Position numbers and translations under genes: made by a program. Source: Euclidia mi (lineage: Eukaryota > Arthropoda > Insecta > Lepidoptera > Erebidae). Taken from it: DNA of 64,000 nt. Within the stretch, counting starts at the first letter, position 1; the number at the start of each line of letters is the position of its first letter. Positions 45,623 to 56,495 of the stretch are shown one piece after another. Below the pieces are notes generated by a model. That model worked only from the letters and a program-made list of their open reading frames with translations, had not been told where the DNA came from and made no database searches. The stretch spans positions 69,815,183 to 69,879,182 of the forward strand of contig OX123182.2 of assembly GCA_944739405.2 (NCBI GenBank), in the 5' to 3' direction.

Positions 45623-46008
45623 TTGCCGTGTGGTTGACGGCATAGAATACAAGTGTCACCACCCCCTATCCTCCCGTGGGTGTCGTAAGAGGCGACTAAG
45701 GGATAACACGATGCAAATACCATCTTTGCGTAGAGACGGAAAACTCGACATCAAACCCTATACGACTGCCTCGTTGGTCTCGCGGCATAAATGTGCGCGT
45801 GGGATCGGGAGGTCCCGGGTTCGATTCCTGGGTCGGGCAGTGCTATTGGGTTTTTCTGTCACGAAATTCTCAGTAGCAGCACGGAGTCTGGAAATGTGCC
45901 CGGTACGGCAATAGGCTCGCCCCTTATTACGTGGGACTAAAGTATATCTGGCGAAAAGTGGGTGTAGAAATACACCTCGGGGATAAAAGGCGTGACGATA
46001 TGTATATG
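45623..46008 (+). mobile_element. Full-length SINE, S2 family
   Basis: The parts in order are a module shared with S1 (TGTCACCACCCCCTATCCTC, GTGGGTGTCGTAAGAGGCG), a tRNA-like region with TGGTCTCGCGG (A-box-like, 45,776-45,786) and GGGTTCGATTCCTGGG (B box, about 45,827), a body with GGCAATAGGCTCGCC, and a tail GGCGTGACGATATGTATATG. The 11-bp duplication TAAAATTCGCA (45,612-45,622 and 46,009-46,019) is perfect. Compared with other copies it lacks about 20 bp of the GCCTACCCCTTC block. Confidence 0.9.
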
Positions 46009-46019
46009 TAAAATTCGCA

Positions 46020-47183
46020 ATGGAATAGTTTCTGACTGCAGATATATTAAATGTCATATATAAAGTGTTACAATCATGTGTTAAGTTATTGGTCAGTAGG
46101 TATAATAACTTTATCTTACATACACGTGAATGTTTGTGAGAATGGATGAATGTATAAATGTTTATTGTTCTTGTACACAAAAGCTACGGAACGAATATTG
46201 ATACATCTGAATAGTACATGGGCTACCTTTTTTTGGGATAACCGACCTCCATGCGAGCAAAGTCGCGGGCACGAGCTAGTAGAATAATAATTTTGTAACG
46301 TGTAACAAAATGCTAAATTATTTTTATGTCAGTACAGACTAACCAAGAACGAAATTGTTTATTTACTAATGAATAAACGATTACATACTACTGACGTAAT
46401 GAAATTTATCATCTATGATTTTAAATATTAATATCTAAGGGCGACCGACGCTATTACGAAGACAAGAAACAATGGAAAGTTCTGCATCGCGCTATTAGAA
46501 GTGCACGACAATATGTATCTATTAGGCCGCGGTCACCAAGGTTAGTCAGAGGACTCTCCTTCTAGTTGGAGATAAAACAGCTAAACAGCTCATACGGTAC
46601 GCAGACTTTCAAGTTATTATTTTTGGAAGTTAAAAAGAAGAAAATTTTTAAAAACAACATAGATAACCATATTATTTGAAATAAATTAGGCAGATTGGCT
46701 ACATTTTGATTTTTAAGAAGATGGCCCTTTTCTCTGATTTAACCATTTAAGGCTTTTATTTACGCTCCGATTCTATCGTGCATAATAAACATTAAAACAA
46801 AACAACTGAAAGTTAGTTATTCAGTTTAGGTAACATAATAACGGTTTTGAAGCTCAAAACAAAAAATATAATTATAAAGTAGATAAGTAGGTAGCAGTAA
46901 AGCCATATACCTTTTCATATTTCATAATATATTAAGGACTACAATCTAAATGATGGTGACATTTTGTTAGCGGTTAGCGTGTTTCGATAGACTGCTTACT
47001 GACATGCTATCCATCTTGTGCGGAACCCGGATTACCTGGTCGAATCAACCGAATGTGATTAACGGACCCGCTCATGCCCGTATAAAATGCGTGCGTCAAC
47101 CGATGATCGTATAATGGCAATTGCGGATTATTATGGCCACTCAAACGTATTATTCCCCTCAACTCAAAAATCATGTTAAATAG
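46020..47183. other. Mostly AT-rich stretch, no gene recognised
   Basis: A CTAG plus GC-rich block (GCAAAGTCGCGGGC...GAGCTAG, about 46,255-46,282) marks the end of a minus-strand dispersed repeat. Around 46,970-47,110 GGTTAGCGTG and GGTCGAATC are spaced like a degraded tRNA-like SINE head, but I am not confident. Confidence 0.4.
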
Positions 47184-47602
47184 CCATTTTTTTCTGGTGA
47201 CTGATTGGAAAATCCTCATGGAGTCCCTCCGCCCTGGGGGAAGGGCGACGGGGACTGTCAGACTCTTACTGACTAAAAACCAACCCGTATTCCTCATGTA
47301 CCCGTGTGTCGAAGGGTAGACGACGGGTATTGGCCCATCAGATGGTCAGGCGGGCCCCGAACAAAACCCCCTTGGCGGCGGATGAAGGTGTTGGGTTCCG
47401 CCGCCAAAACACCCAGCAGCCGCAGAGGACAGGGAGGATGGCAACGCAACACCGCATCTCCTCTTACTCTGCGGCCCCACCGCGACGCAACCAATGGTGC
47501 GCTCCCATTTGGTCGCGGGAGATAGGGCGCGTGGCAACGCTACACCGACACCCCTCTCTTGCCGCGACCGCACCCGACTGCGAGGGACAAACAGAATAAA
47601 GG
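47184..47602 (-). mobile_element. GC-rich poly(A) retroelement, inverted 5'-truncated copy
   Basis: On the minus strand it matches the 3' three quarters of 39,877-40,460: CTCGCAGTCGGGTGCGGTCG, GGGGCCGCAGAG, GGGGTTTTGTTCGGGGCCCG, GGTTTTTAGTCAGTAAGAG, GGATTTTCC and a short A-rich end. The 3' part here (GTCAGTAAGAGTCTGACAG) is closer to the usual lepidopteran consensus than that of the first copy. Confidence 0.78.
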
Positions 47603-47799
47603 TACGCATATATTATTGTTCATCAACATGAGTAGGTTTTTTCGAGACTTCGCCCGTCCGTTTCATTAGATACATTTTAAAGGATGAAATATATATTTGT
47701 TAAATCGCCTGTTGGTTTTGTAAGTAGATTTTATAAACATTCAACTATCAAGTACAAAGGACACTTTGACTCTTCTTTTCCTCTCAGCTGTAGGGCTGA
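47603..47799. other. No feature recognised
   Basis: Short AT-rich spacer. Confidence 0.35.
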
Positions 47800-47925
47800 T
47801 CCTGACTCGACAGGCATTTGTGATCTTTGCCAACTGTTCTCTGGATATCGAACCCAACACAACACTCGGTATAGAGTAAACTCGTTAGGCGGCTATTTAA
47901 ACCACTATACTATCCATGCCGCCAG
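47800..47925 (-). mobile_element. Probable tRNA-headed SINE fragment
   Basis: On the minus strand GGCATGGATAGTATAGTGGT at the start resembles a tRNA A-box region, and GGGTTCGATATCCAG downstream resembles a B box. The spacing is longer than in a tRNA, so this is a SINE head and not a tRNA gene. Confidence 0.6.
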
Positions 47926-48444
47926 AATATTCGTGCGGTATTTTATTTATGGCTTCGTGAGATGAGTAAGCATTTTTACTGAACTAGAACTACAAATAAT
48001 TACCGATCCCACAGAAAAATATGCTATATTCGCAATGCATTCAACGCGCAATCGTACTATATAATTAACCCGGGATCTAAAAACAGTTGCAAACATGACA
48101 GACGTATAGTCTGTGAGCAGTTTTCATAGATGTAGGAGTGAAATAACTGCTTAAGTATGTTTCATATGAACTAAATATATGATTAATTTAGTATTTACTT
48201 GTTTTATACTGCTGCTGGTCTTCTTGGCAAGTGAAAAGTTTCAATCTTCGGCCACTAGGTGCTCGCTTAACAAAGCAACTGTTTTTCTAATTGTTTTAAG
48301 TTTGGCAACTGTGTCGTTCAAATCTTTAAAAATTAAAATAAAATTATACCTGTTATAAACATATATGCATTTTTTTTAATCGAGGCCTATATTTAAAAAA
48401 AAATACTTTGCATGAATGGTGGCCAAATATCTATTTCATCTGCT
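47926..48444. other. No feature recognised
   Basis: AT-rich sequence before the next transposon. Nothing that I can support. Confidence 0.35.
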
Positions 48445-48447
48445 TTA

Positions 48448-50037
48448 GGGGCGGAACATATCTGACAGAAGATGCGTCGAACGTATCTTCGGTCGCGTCT
48501 ATTCCGTCAAATGAATCGGTACACATCTGACGGAAAATGCGTCGAGCGTATCTGCACACATTCGCTGAAAGCGTGGCTATTATGCACACATATAAGTTTG
48601 TTCGTACAGGGCCGTACTCAGGGCAGCTCAATATTTTACTGTCATATTCTTTTACCTAATCATTTTTCGTGTTCCCTGATGTTATGTAGTCACTGAAGTC
48701 CTGTAGTTATTTATATTGCAATTCGAGTACTATTAAAAATATGTCGGACTTCGAAGATTTTTTATAGTAGCCAACAAGCGTTATTTAAATATATTTCCTA
48801 TTTAGGTATGGAGGTTCAAAAATAAAAGACGATAATACGATTTGGTTACGGTTTTTCACAAAACTTATACAAATGATATAGAAGGGGTTACAGACTACAG
48901 TTGCAGAGCAAGACACAAAATGTTTTCTATATATGCATGTATGGAAATTGTTCCCGTGGACCTTTAGCACCTCATACCCAAAAATTGGCCCTCGATCCAA
49001 GCTAGCAAATATGCGTACACTCATAGTAGATACTAACACTACATTATTCTACACATTTCGTTTCTGAAAAAATAAGTAAGGTCTGGCGGCTCTGGAATCT
49101 TACGATCTTAAAATCACCGATCTGGGAATGACATGGATATGGTATGTCCAATACCTACGAATTTAGCGTGCACACCTACGAAATTAGCGTGCACACTTAC
49201 GAAACGTTGAGCAAATAAAATGGCTGCCATTTGGGTTGTTCTCCAGAATGTAATCGATAACGATATGGATCCAGTTAGAGGAGAATAATACATTTTTGTA
49301 GTAAGTTACCTTTGTTAGTTTAAATCTTTTGCCAGATTAGTTTATTCCATAATGCAAATGTGGGCGAAAATGGCAAAGCGAAAGACGACCCTTGTATGAA
49401 ACATGTAACAAAATATTCTCTGAGAGCCAATATCGGTTTTTAGACATATTTATGCACAAAAACAAAATTATTATGTTCGATAGACAACGATTTCACAGCA
49501 GATGTACCACAAACCTTGGCGAAAAATATGGCGATAGTGGCACGAATGACATTTCTAATAAAATATCGTCATGATTAATTTATTCAGTAAACTATGGCTA
49601 TCTCTTTTTTCTGACAGAGATATCCCTAAGACAAAACGAGACAACACTATGTTTGGTGGCTTTATGTTGATTTCGTATATATGTGTATAAAAAAAAATCA
49701 TGGTAAAATGTGGGTGTAATATTACACCTCTGCCTACCCCTCCGGGGATACAGCCGTGAGTCTATACAAATATAAATATAATAATATATGTGAATAACGT
49801 AATTTTTCTATATGTACCTACTATTTGCCCTCTCCATTTATATTCCTTACTCAAAGGTCAAAATTCACGTGGTGCGTGATGCGCGCGACGTCGACGGATA
49901 ATGCGTTAGTACGCTCGACGTACTAACGGATTATTGGTCAGGTGTGAATGGTTGAACGTTTTTCTATACATTTGTATGTATTGGCGTTACGCGACCGATA
50001 AAACGCGACGGATTTTCCGTCAGATATGTTCCGGCCC
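48448..50037. mobile_element. 1.6-kb TIR element (Harbinger-like ends), copy 1
   Basis: The left end GGGGCGGAACATATCTGACA and right end (reverse complement GGGCCGGAACATATCTGACG) form an inverted repeat of about 30 bp or more with a few mismatches. The flanks are TTA and TAA; the second copy has TTA on both sides, which fits the 3-bp TWA duplications of PIF/Harbinger elements. I see no transposase. A SINE tail is inserted at about 49,702-49,770. This copy preserves the empty site for the LTR-like insertion found in copy 2 (AGCGTGCACACTTACG, about 49,187-49,202). Confidence 0.82.
49702..49770 (+). mobile_element. Short S2 SINE 3' tail inserted in the TIR element
   Basis: TGTGGGTGTAATATTACACC, GCCTACCCCTCCGGGG and CGTGAGTCTATA match the S2 tail. 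The surrounding about 115 bp are absent from the second TIR copy (at about 61,668), which supports an insertion. Confidence 0.7.
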
Positions 50038-50819
50038 TAAAGTCGAGACGTCACGTAGTTTAACTATTCGCGGCAGCATCGGACAAATTCAGTTAATTCA
50101 TTATAATTGCACAGCTTTCAGAGCCTCTTCAGTAGAATTAACAAATAATTCGGAGATGTAATTAACGAATGCAGATAGATATAAAATTAATTTAAAAACT
50201 CAAGTCAGTGTCGCAAACCGAGGGTAAGAGTAAAGATTTATCAGGGCCGTCATGAAACGCTGAAACAGCGGACGACGTGACAGGACTTACTCACTGCCTT
50301 CTAAATTGTTAAAAGAGTAAGGTAATTAAGTATGATGGATATTCGGAGTTTATCGCGGGTGGCAGCGACGCAGCCCACTCGCAACTTTCTTATCTTTCCC
50401 TGGACGAACTTAACGACGTCTTTGCGGTGACACTTGCCAGATGATTATGGCGTGTGTGTGGCCACTGTGCTTTATTATACTACCTTACTTTTTTATGAAG
50501 AGTATTACGTCTTTGATAGACACTTTTACATTATATCGTGATATGTATCGACACATTTTACTTATAACTTCCTTGGAGGAGGAAAGGTATAAGAAATGTA
50601 TTTTTTATCTGATTCTAGAAGTCCGAACTTCCGTTGATACTGTGGAGAGAAAATACAGTTTCTAGCCACCATCTTTAGCTTTAACTTAGAAGTGCAATTA
50701 ATTGAAGAAAAGTTCAAGTGGCATTGTTTAGATTGATTGTTGGGCGTATTCACTTTGTATGTTTCGTTTCCGTATGTAATATGTAGTTGATTTTCGCTTT
50801 TATGAGTCTTTCTATTCCT
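50038..50819. other. No feature recognised
   Basis: Sequence without repeats seen elsewhere in the window and without a recognisable coding frame. Confidence 0.4.
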
Positions 50820-50830
50820 TACTAAAATTA

Positions 50831-51053
50831 AGGTTGCATAGGGTTCCCACCAAGAACACAGGGTCCCAAGCCAACCTCACCCGCAAGTGGTGCACCTGCC
50901 GATCCACGGACGAGGCTCTGGCAAACAAAATATCCCGATAAGCGGCAATAGGCTCGCCACCTTTTACGTGGGATCAAAACACTGGCGAAAAGTGGGCGTT
51001 TAATATGCCCCTGCCTACCCCTTCGGGGAAACAGGCGTGAGTCTGCATGTATG
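50831..51053 (+). mobile_element. SINE-like element with S2 body and TATG tail
   Basis: Nearly identical to 25,661-25,887, with GCATAGGGTTCCCACCAAGA at the start and CCTACCCCTTCGGGG...GTGAGTCTGCATGTATG at the end. A perfect 11-bp duplication TACTAAAATTA flanks it (50,820-50,830 and 51,054-51,064). Confidence 0.88.
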
Positions 51054-51064
51054 TACTAAAATTA

Positions 51065-53693
51065 ATCTTGCAATAATGCCCCTAATTGTTGAAAAATAGT
51101 TTTAAGTCTAGTTTTAAGTTTTTATTTCAAACGTTTATTGTTTAGTTGTATCGAATAAATACCTACGTGTTAGTTACAATTTCAAGTGACAAATCGCACC
51201 CGTTTTTATTTTTGTTTATATATATACAATCACATAGTAAGTAGGTACATGTAGTCACGTATATATTTTGCACCTGCCGAGAAAGGGGTTACGTCGTGAG
51301 TACGTTTATGTAGATCTCAGTAGTGCCGGAGGGTAACCCTTGTCATGGTAGATTTGTAAACGAAAAAGCCTCTAATTTGGCCTCCTGTTTTGACCAGCAT
51401 TCTTGAGGAAGACAACGACTTTTTCTGCGTATGTTTACTATTGCGGAAGGAAAAGTATTATACACATCAAAATGTATTTTTTTGTAGTTGTGTTTGTACA
51501 CGGTTTCAATAAAATCGCTTGTTTTGGTTTCTATGGACGAAAAACTTAAAGTAAAATTAATATTTATGATAAATGTGCTGTATGTACGTCAATCAAATGA
51601 GCACATTTAATTAAAGTTGACATCAGAACATTTGAGTATTCGAGTATCAGCATTTCTGAGCAGTTGTTAGAATATTGTGTAATGCCTTTTTGACATTGAT
51701 GATAAGGACAGGGTGATACAATATTTAATATTGTTTTATGGAAGATAATTTGATACTTGTACAACCCAACGTTCAGAAATAACTCACAAACACAGAGTTG
51801 ATTGTAGTGATAACAGAGGTATGCAATATACAAAGTGATTTGGAGTGGCAGGGGATGGCAGTAGAGGCGCGCGGCGGGTAGAGCAGGGTAGCGGCCGGGG
51901 AGACGCCACCGCCGCCGGCAGACAGTGATGGAAACGCGATCCACCTCTGTTAGAGTTCTGCCCCGACCGTGGTCAATCAAAAGCGGTCAGATAACACAAA
52001 CCAACAATTAAGCCGTACTAATGCACATGATAACTCACTATAATATTTTATGTCCTGGAAAGCCCAACGTTTAGTCAAACGTCCGCTCCCCAAAAGATCG
52101 ATAGTTCAGTTTGGTGACAAAGCCGCTGTCGCCCTTAAAATGTTCGCTTGCAAACGACCTTTCCACATTACCCACACATCTTGATCAGGTGACGCAACAA
52201 AACATAAAAACCAAATTGTACATCTTTTTTTCATTTAACAAATCCGTCTTGACGAGGGTGTTCTGTTTTTTCGGCAAATGTAGAAATAAGAAAGATATAA
52301 GCAAATCCTGCTAGATCACGTTTGGGATCTCGATTTTTTCGATTATATAGAAACAAAAGCTTGCGTAAAGCTTTTGTCACGAGGAATATGGAGCATACAT
52401 CGGCGTCAGGAAAATTGATTAAAGAATATACGTTAATTAAAATACGTACGTTTTGTGTTCTCAGTATCTTTTGTTTTGAATAATTATTTGCAAGCGTTCC
52501 AACAATAACATTTCAAATGTTACTATGTTAATATTTTGCAAATATAATTTGTACTCGGGAGGATTTATGTTCGTTTTATGTAATGGATAATTATTTACGT
52601 GAGCTATATTTCAGGGCGTTGAATTGAAGTTATCGAGTTGAAAAAAGAGCTTGTTGTTGTTAATGTGTGAGGTCCCTAATTAGCAGGTAGGGCGGCGACG
52701 GCGTGACCGCGGCCCATTATTGTGGTCACGGGGCCTCTTCCCAGGGACACCTGCGACCGTTCACCATTATATAGGTACTTAAGTATTACTATTCCAAATT
52801 AAACGACATATATTATATCACTGTTGTTTAGGTCAATATGACCTTGTTACTCTAGTAAAGTAAGTATGTGCAAATATTTTTTTAACGTGATCTCATTTAT
52901 TCGACGATTGATTTATGTCAATCTAAGCTGGTTTGTTTACTTAAAAAATTTCACGTCACAATACGACGCTTCGGTGTTTGGTGAGAGCCTTTTGTCAAAT
53001 TCAAAGTCTACAGAACGTATATGGGTAGCCATATTCTTAAGTATGGTATCTCAACAAGTTTAGTTATGATGATATTAATATTCCATTACTACATTTTCCT
53101 TTCTTAACCTATAGCCTGGCCACACACATCCGTTTTCGGGTCCGCTTTTCAGGTCCGCTTTTCGGGACCATTTTCGGTTTATTCCGTGAGCAAAGCGATT
53201 TTCATTTATTTTCCTTTGGCCTAGACATGGGTTATATAGGTAATTGAAATATTAGGTAAAACATGATTGTGATTGTGTTTGCGTGAAAAATACCTGTGAC
53301 AAAATACTAGGTACCTACAAAAAATCCGGACAAGTGTATATCGAGCCACGCACAATGTAGGGTCCCGTATTAGCCTTTATGTAGTGTCCTAAGGATAAAA
53401 GAACTCAAGCACAATTATTAATTTAATTATAAAACTACTTGGTTTAAGCCACCATATCATAAAATGAAGGAAATTTGTTTTCGGGTCCGATAGTTCCAAC
53501 AGGCTCTCTGTGAGATTTTACCCAGCAGGCGCCCCAAGAGAGTACGCAAGCGCTGCATTCCAATGGCGGATGCTAGACGCTTGATATTCATCTGAATCAA
53601 AATAAGAATTTTTAATATGTGATGATTTAATCACAATCCTGTAAGTAGCGGATATCAATGAAAAATTCACCTATAATAGCAAATGCAGCACCT
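51065..53693. other. Single-copy-looking sequence with two GC-rich islands
   Basis: No coding region recognised. 51,845-51,960 and 52,685-52,760 are clearly GC-rich, and the second contains a dyad (GTGACCGCGG...TGTGGTCAC). They look unlike the TE copies and could be host regulatory or exonic DNA. At about 53,110-53,490 TTTTCGGGTCCG occurs near both ends of a stretch and may bound a decayed element. A small hairpin (ACAAAAGCTT/AAGCTTTTGT) lies at 52,352-52,376. Confidence 0.35.
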
Positions 53694-54425
53694 TTAGGGT
53701 CGGAACATATCTGACGAAAGATGCGTCGAACGTATCTTCGGTCGCGTCTATTCCGTCAAATGAGTCGGTACACATCTGACGGAAAATGCGTCGAGCGTAT
53801 CTGCACACATTCGCTGAAAGCGTGGCTATTATGCACAGATATCAGTTTGTTTGTGCAGGGCCGTACTCAGGGCAGCTCAATATTTTACTGTCATATTCTT
53901 TTACCTAATCATTTTTCGTGTTCCCTGATGTTATGTAGTCACTGAAGTCCTGTAGTTATTTATATTGTAATTCGAGTTTGATTATTAAAAATATGTCGGA
54001 CTTCAGAGATCTTTTATCCAACAAGCGTTATTTGAATATATTTCCTCTATAGATATGGAGGTTCAAAAATAAAAGACGATGTTACGATTTGGTCACGGAT
54101 TTTAACAAAATTTATACAAATAATATAGAAGGGCTTACAGTTGCAACGCATGACACAAAATGTTTTCTAAATAGGTATGTATGGAAATTGTTCCCGTGGA
54201 CCTTTAGCACCTCATACCTAAAAATTGGGCCACGATCCAAGCTAGCAAGTATGCGTACACTCATAGCACATACTAACACTACATTATTCTACACATTTCG
54301 TTTTTGAAAAAATAAGTAAGGTCTGGCGGCCCTGGAATCTCTCTGGCAAACCGATATGGGAATGACATGGATATGGTATGTCCAATACCTACGAATTTAG
54401 CGTGCATACCTACGAAATTAGCGTG

Positions 54426-55207
54426 TGTCAGAAACACTACATATGTATATTTAAATATATATATTCTTCAATGTTTCATACCACAGATTACTTTTTGAAA
54501 CTTAAGATGTTTATGTAAAAGCAAGGTAGTTCTAAATAATACATAGTTTGTAGGGTATAAACACTTTAATTAATCAATTATCAATTAGACTGAAATGAAA
54601 CATATCTTGTCGAGTTATACATTACATAGATTTATTTATAGAAAATAATAATTACTGCACATAATATTACACTATAATATATACTAAAATGGAATTGTAC
54701 CATATTATATACCGTACGTGAATTGAGGTTTCAATTACTAGTATTATTACTGTATTCAATAAATATACTTATCTCCAGTATTACAGCTGGACCGTGCGGA
54801 GTGTACATACAGTCCTGTGGTCGACCAACGAAATGTGTTAGTTGTAGTGCGGCACTGGTTTATATAGGAAAATACCCCCACTGTTCGGCGATCACAGGAT
54901 GTCAATTGATTTCCTGATTTTATTATTGCAAAATAACGTTACAGAATTGGAGTAGTCTTTAAAATAAATTAAAGTGATACAAAATGCTTATGACTAATTA
55001 ACAATTATAGTATTTATTACATTGTGTAAGTAAGAATATATTTAAACGATATTTGAAATGATAACTGTAGAATTTGTTACATAATTTAATTGTTAATCTG
55101 GCAACTCTTTTACAACGATGTAAAATACTTATTTTAATATTTATAATTATGGAATTGATTACATTATATAACTATAAGTATGACATCCTATATATATTAT
55201 TCTAACA
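54426..55207 (+). repeat. Left terminal direct repeat (LTR-like), 782 bp
   Basis: Ends TGT and ACA. I count 15 substitutions and one 4-bp indel against the right repeat, about 2 percent divergence, so the insertion is fairly recent. An AATAAA signal (about 54,963) follows the peptide-like frame. Confidence 0.85.
54723..54917 (+). CDS. Signal-peptide plus Cys-rich small frame in the left terminal repeat
   Basis: A 64-codon frame reads like a secreted peptide. The basic start RFQ and hydrophobic stretch LLVLLLYSINILISS resemble a signal peptide with a likely cut after SITA, and the mature part GPCGVYIQSCGRP...CQLIS has six cysteines in about 42 residues. The track-style start is TTG. There is no in-frame ATG between it and the upstream stop near 54,680, so as it stands it lacks a start codon. 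An ATG may have been lost by one inserted T (ATTGAGG for ATGAGG), or an upstream exon may supply it. I do not recognise the family. It could be a captured host exon, or chance. Confidence 0.35.
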   Translation: MRFQLLVLLLYSINILISSITAGPCGVYIQSCGRPTKCVSCSAALVYIGKYPHCSAITGCQLIS

Positions 55208-55794
55208 CGGCCATACTGACAATGTTTCATTCTCGAAGCACAACATTAATATTCTTAAACCCACCAATTAAATTTTTATAATCTTATCTTATCAATTCTT
55301 ATTTTTAATTCTAACTTTCATTTATTTAGTTTGTCACAAGGGTATATTTTATAATTTAACGTTCTGATTCTACATTTACATTTAGCGCCACGTTCGCAAA
55401 GCAAGGGCATAGAACCAAGAGGAAGAACGGGCAAGAAAATTCTTGGCCATTATTTTAATAATTATCGTTTATAAAAGCGGTACAAAGAATCTATTGAAAT
55501 CTTTCTGAATTCTAATTTATTATGTAATAGTTATTTAAATAATGTTCTCTTTTTCTTAATTTGGTTAATTTTATAGTTATAATTTTAGTTTTGTTTTCAT
55601 TATGTACTAACTTTTGCTATACCATCTGAATTCTTATTTATTAAGTATTAAACAATGTTCTCTTTTTTAATTTGGTTAATTTTATAGTTTTCTCATTACG
55701 TAATTAATTATTATTTATTTATTAAGTTATGTCATTTTGATTTTTAAATTTTAAATTATCGAACAAATCATAATCTTCAATAAGAGTCACAGTC
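55208..55794. other. Interior of the LTR-like element, AT-rich
   Basis: No coding frame and no recognisable primer-binding site after ACA at 55,207 (it begins CGGCCATACTGACAATG). Confidence 0.4.
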
Positions 55795-56095
55795 ATGGTC
55801 TCAGTTATGGTCGTGGTCATAGTCATCATCATAGTCTTAGTCATCATCGTAGTCTTAGTCAGCATCGTAGTCTTAGTCATCATCGTAGTCTTAGTCATCA
55901 TCGTAGTCTTAGTCATCATCGTATTCTTAGTCATCATCGTAGTCTTAGTCATCATCGTAGTCTTAGTCATCATCGTAGTCTTAGTCATCATCGTAGTCTT
56001 AGTCATCATCGTAGTCTTAGTCGTCATCGTAGTCTTAGTCATCATCATAGTCTTAGTCATCATCATAGTCTTAGTCATCATCATAGTCTCATACC
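55795..56095. repeat. 18-bp tandem array, about 16 units
   Basis: The unit GTCTTAGTCATCATCGTA is repeated with minor variants (CATCATCATA near both ends, TCATCGTATTC once). The 129-residue minus frame (MTKTTM repeats) and the Val/Ile-rich plus frame are simply this array translated. It lies inside the LTR-like element. Confidence 0.92.
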
Positions 56096-56098
56096 CCA

Positions 56099-56495
56099 CT
56101 GCGCAGATCAATCGCTCCGCAGACGGTGAAGCTAAATCACCCGCGGCCAGCGAATGTCGTACGACAGACGAGGCTTCAATCTTTCAATTCATAATCCATT
56201 CTTCAATCTATAATTCAACCTTTACTGCGCAGACCAAACACTTCGCCAGACGGTGAAGCTAAATCACCCGCGACCAGTGAATGTCGTACGACAGATGAGG
56301 TTTTAATCTTTCAATTCATAATCCATCCTTCAATTCATAATCCAACCTTCAATTTATAATTCAACCTTTACTGCGCAGACCAAACACTTCGCCAGACGGT
56401 GAAGCTAAATCACCCGCGACCAGTGAATGTCGTACGACAGATGAGGTTTTAATCTTTCAATTCATAATCCATCTTTCAATTCATAATCCATAATT
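56099..56495 (+). repeat. Satellite-like tandem repeat, three units of 126-146 bp
   Basis: Units begin CTGCGCAGA at 56,099, 56,225 and 56,371 and contain AGACGGTGAAGCTAAATCAC, AATGTCGTACGACAG and repeated TTCAATTCATAATCCA blocks whose number causes the length difference. Units 2 and 3 are almost identical. Confidence 0.9.

Noticed and set aside
45776..45850. Possible tRNA gene (A box and B box present)
   Set aside because: It is the head of a SINE bounded by an 11-bp duplication, and the same head recurs with other copies. Other tRNA-like heads (9.6, 15.7, 26.8, 39.3, 47.9, 61.9 kb) were rejected for the same reason.
55722..56111. 129-residue frame made of MTKTTM repeats (minus) and a Val/Ile-rich frame on the other strand
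   Set aside because: Both are translations of the 18-bp tandem array; there is no other coding signal.
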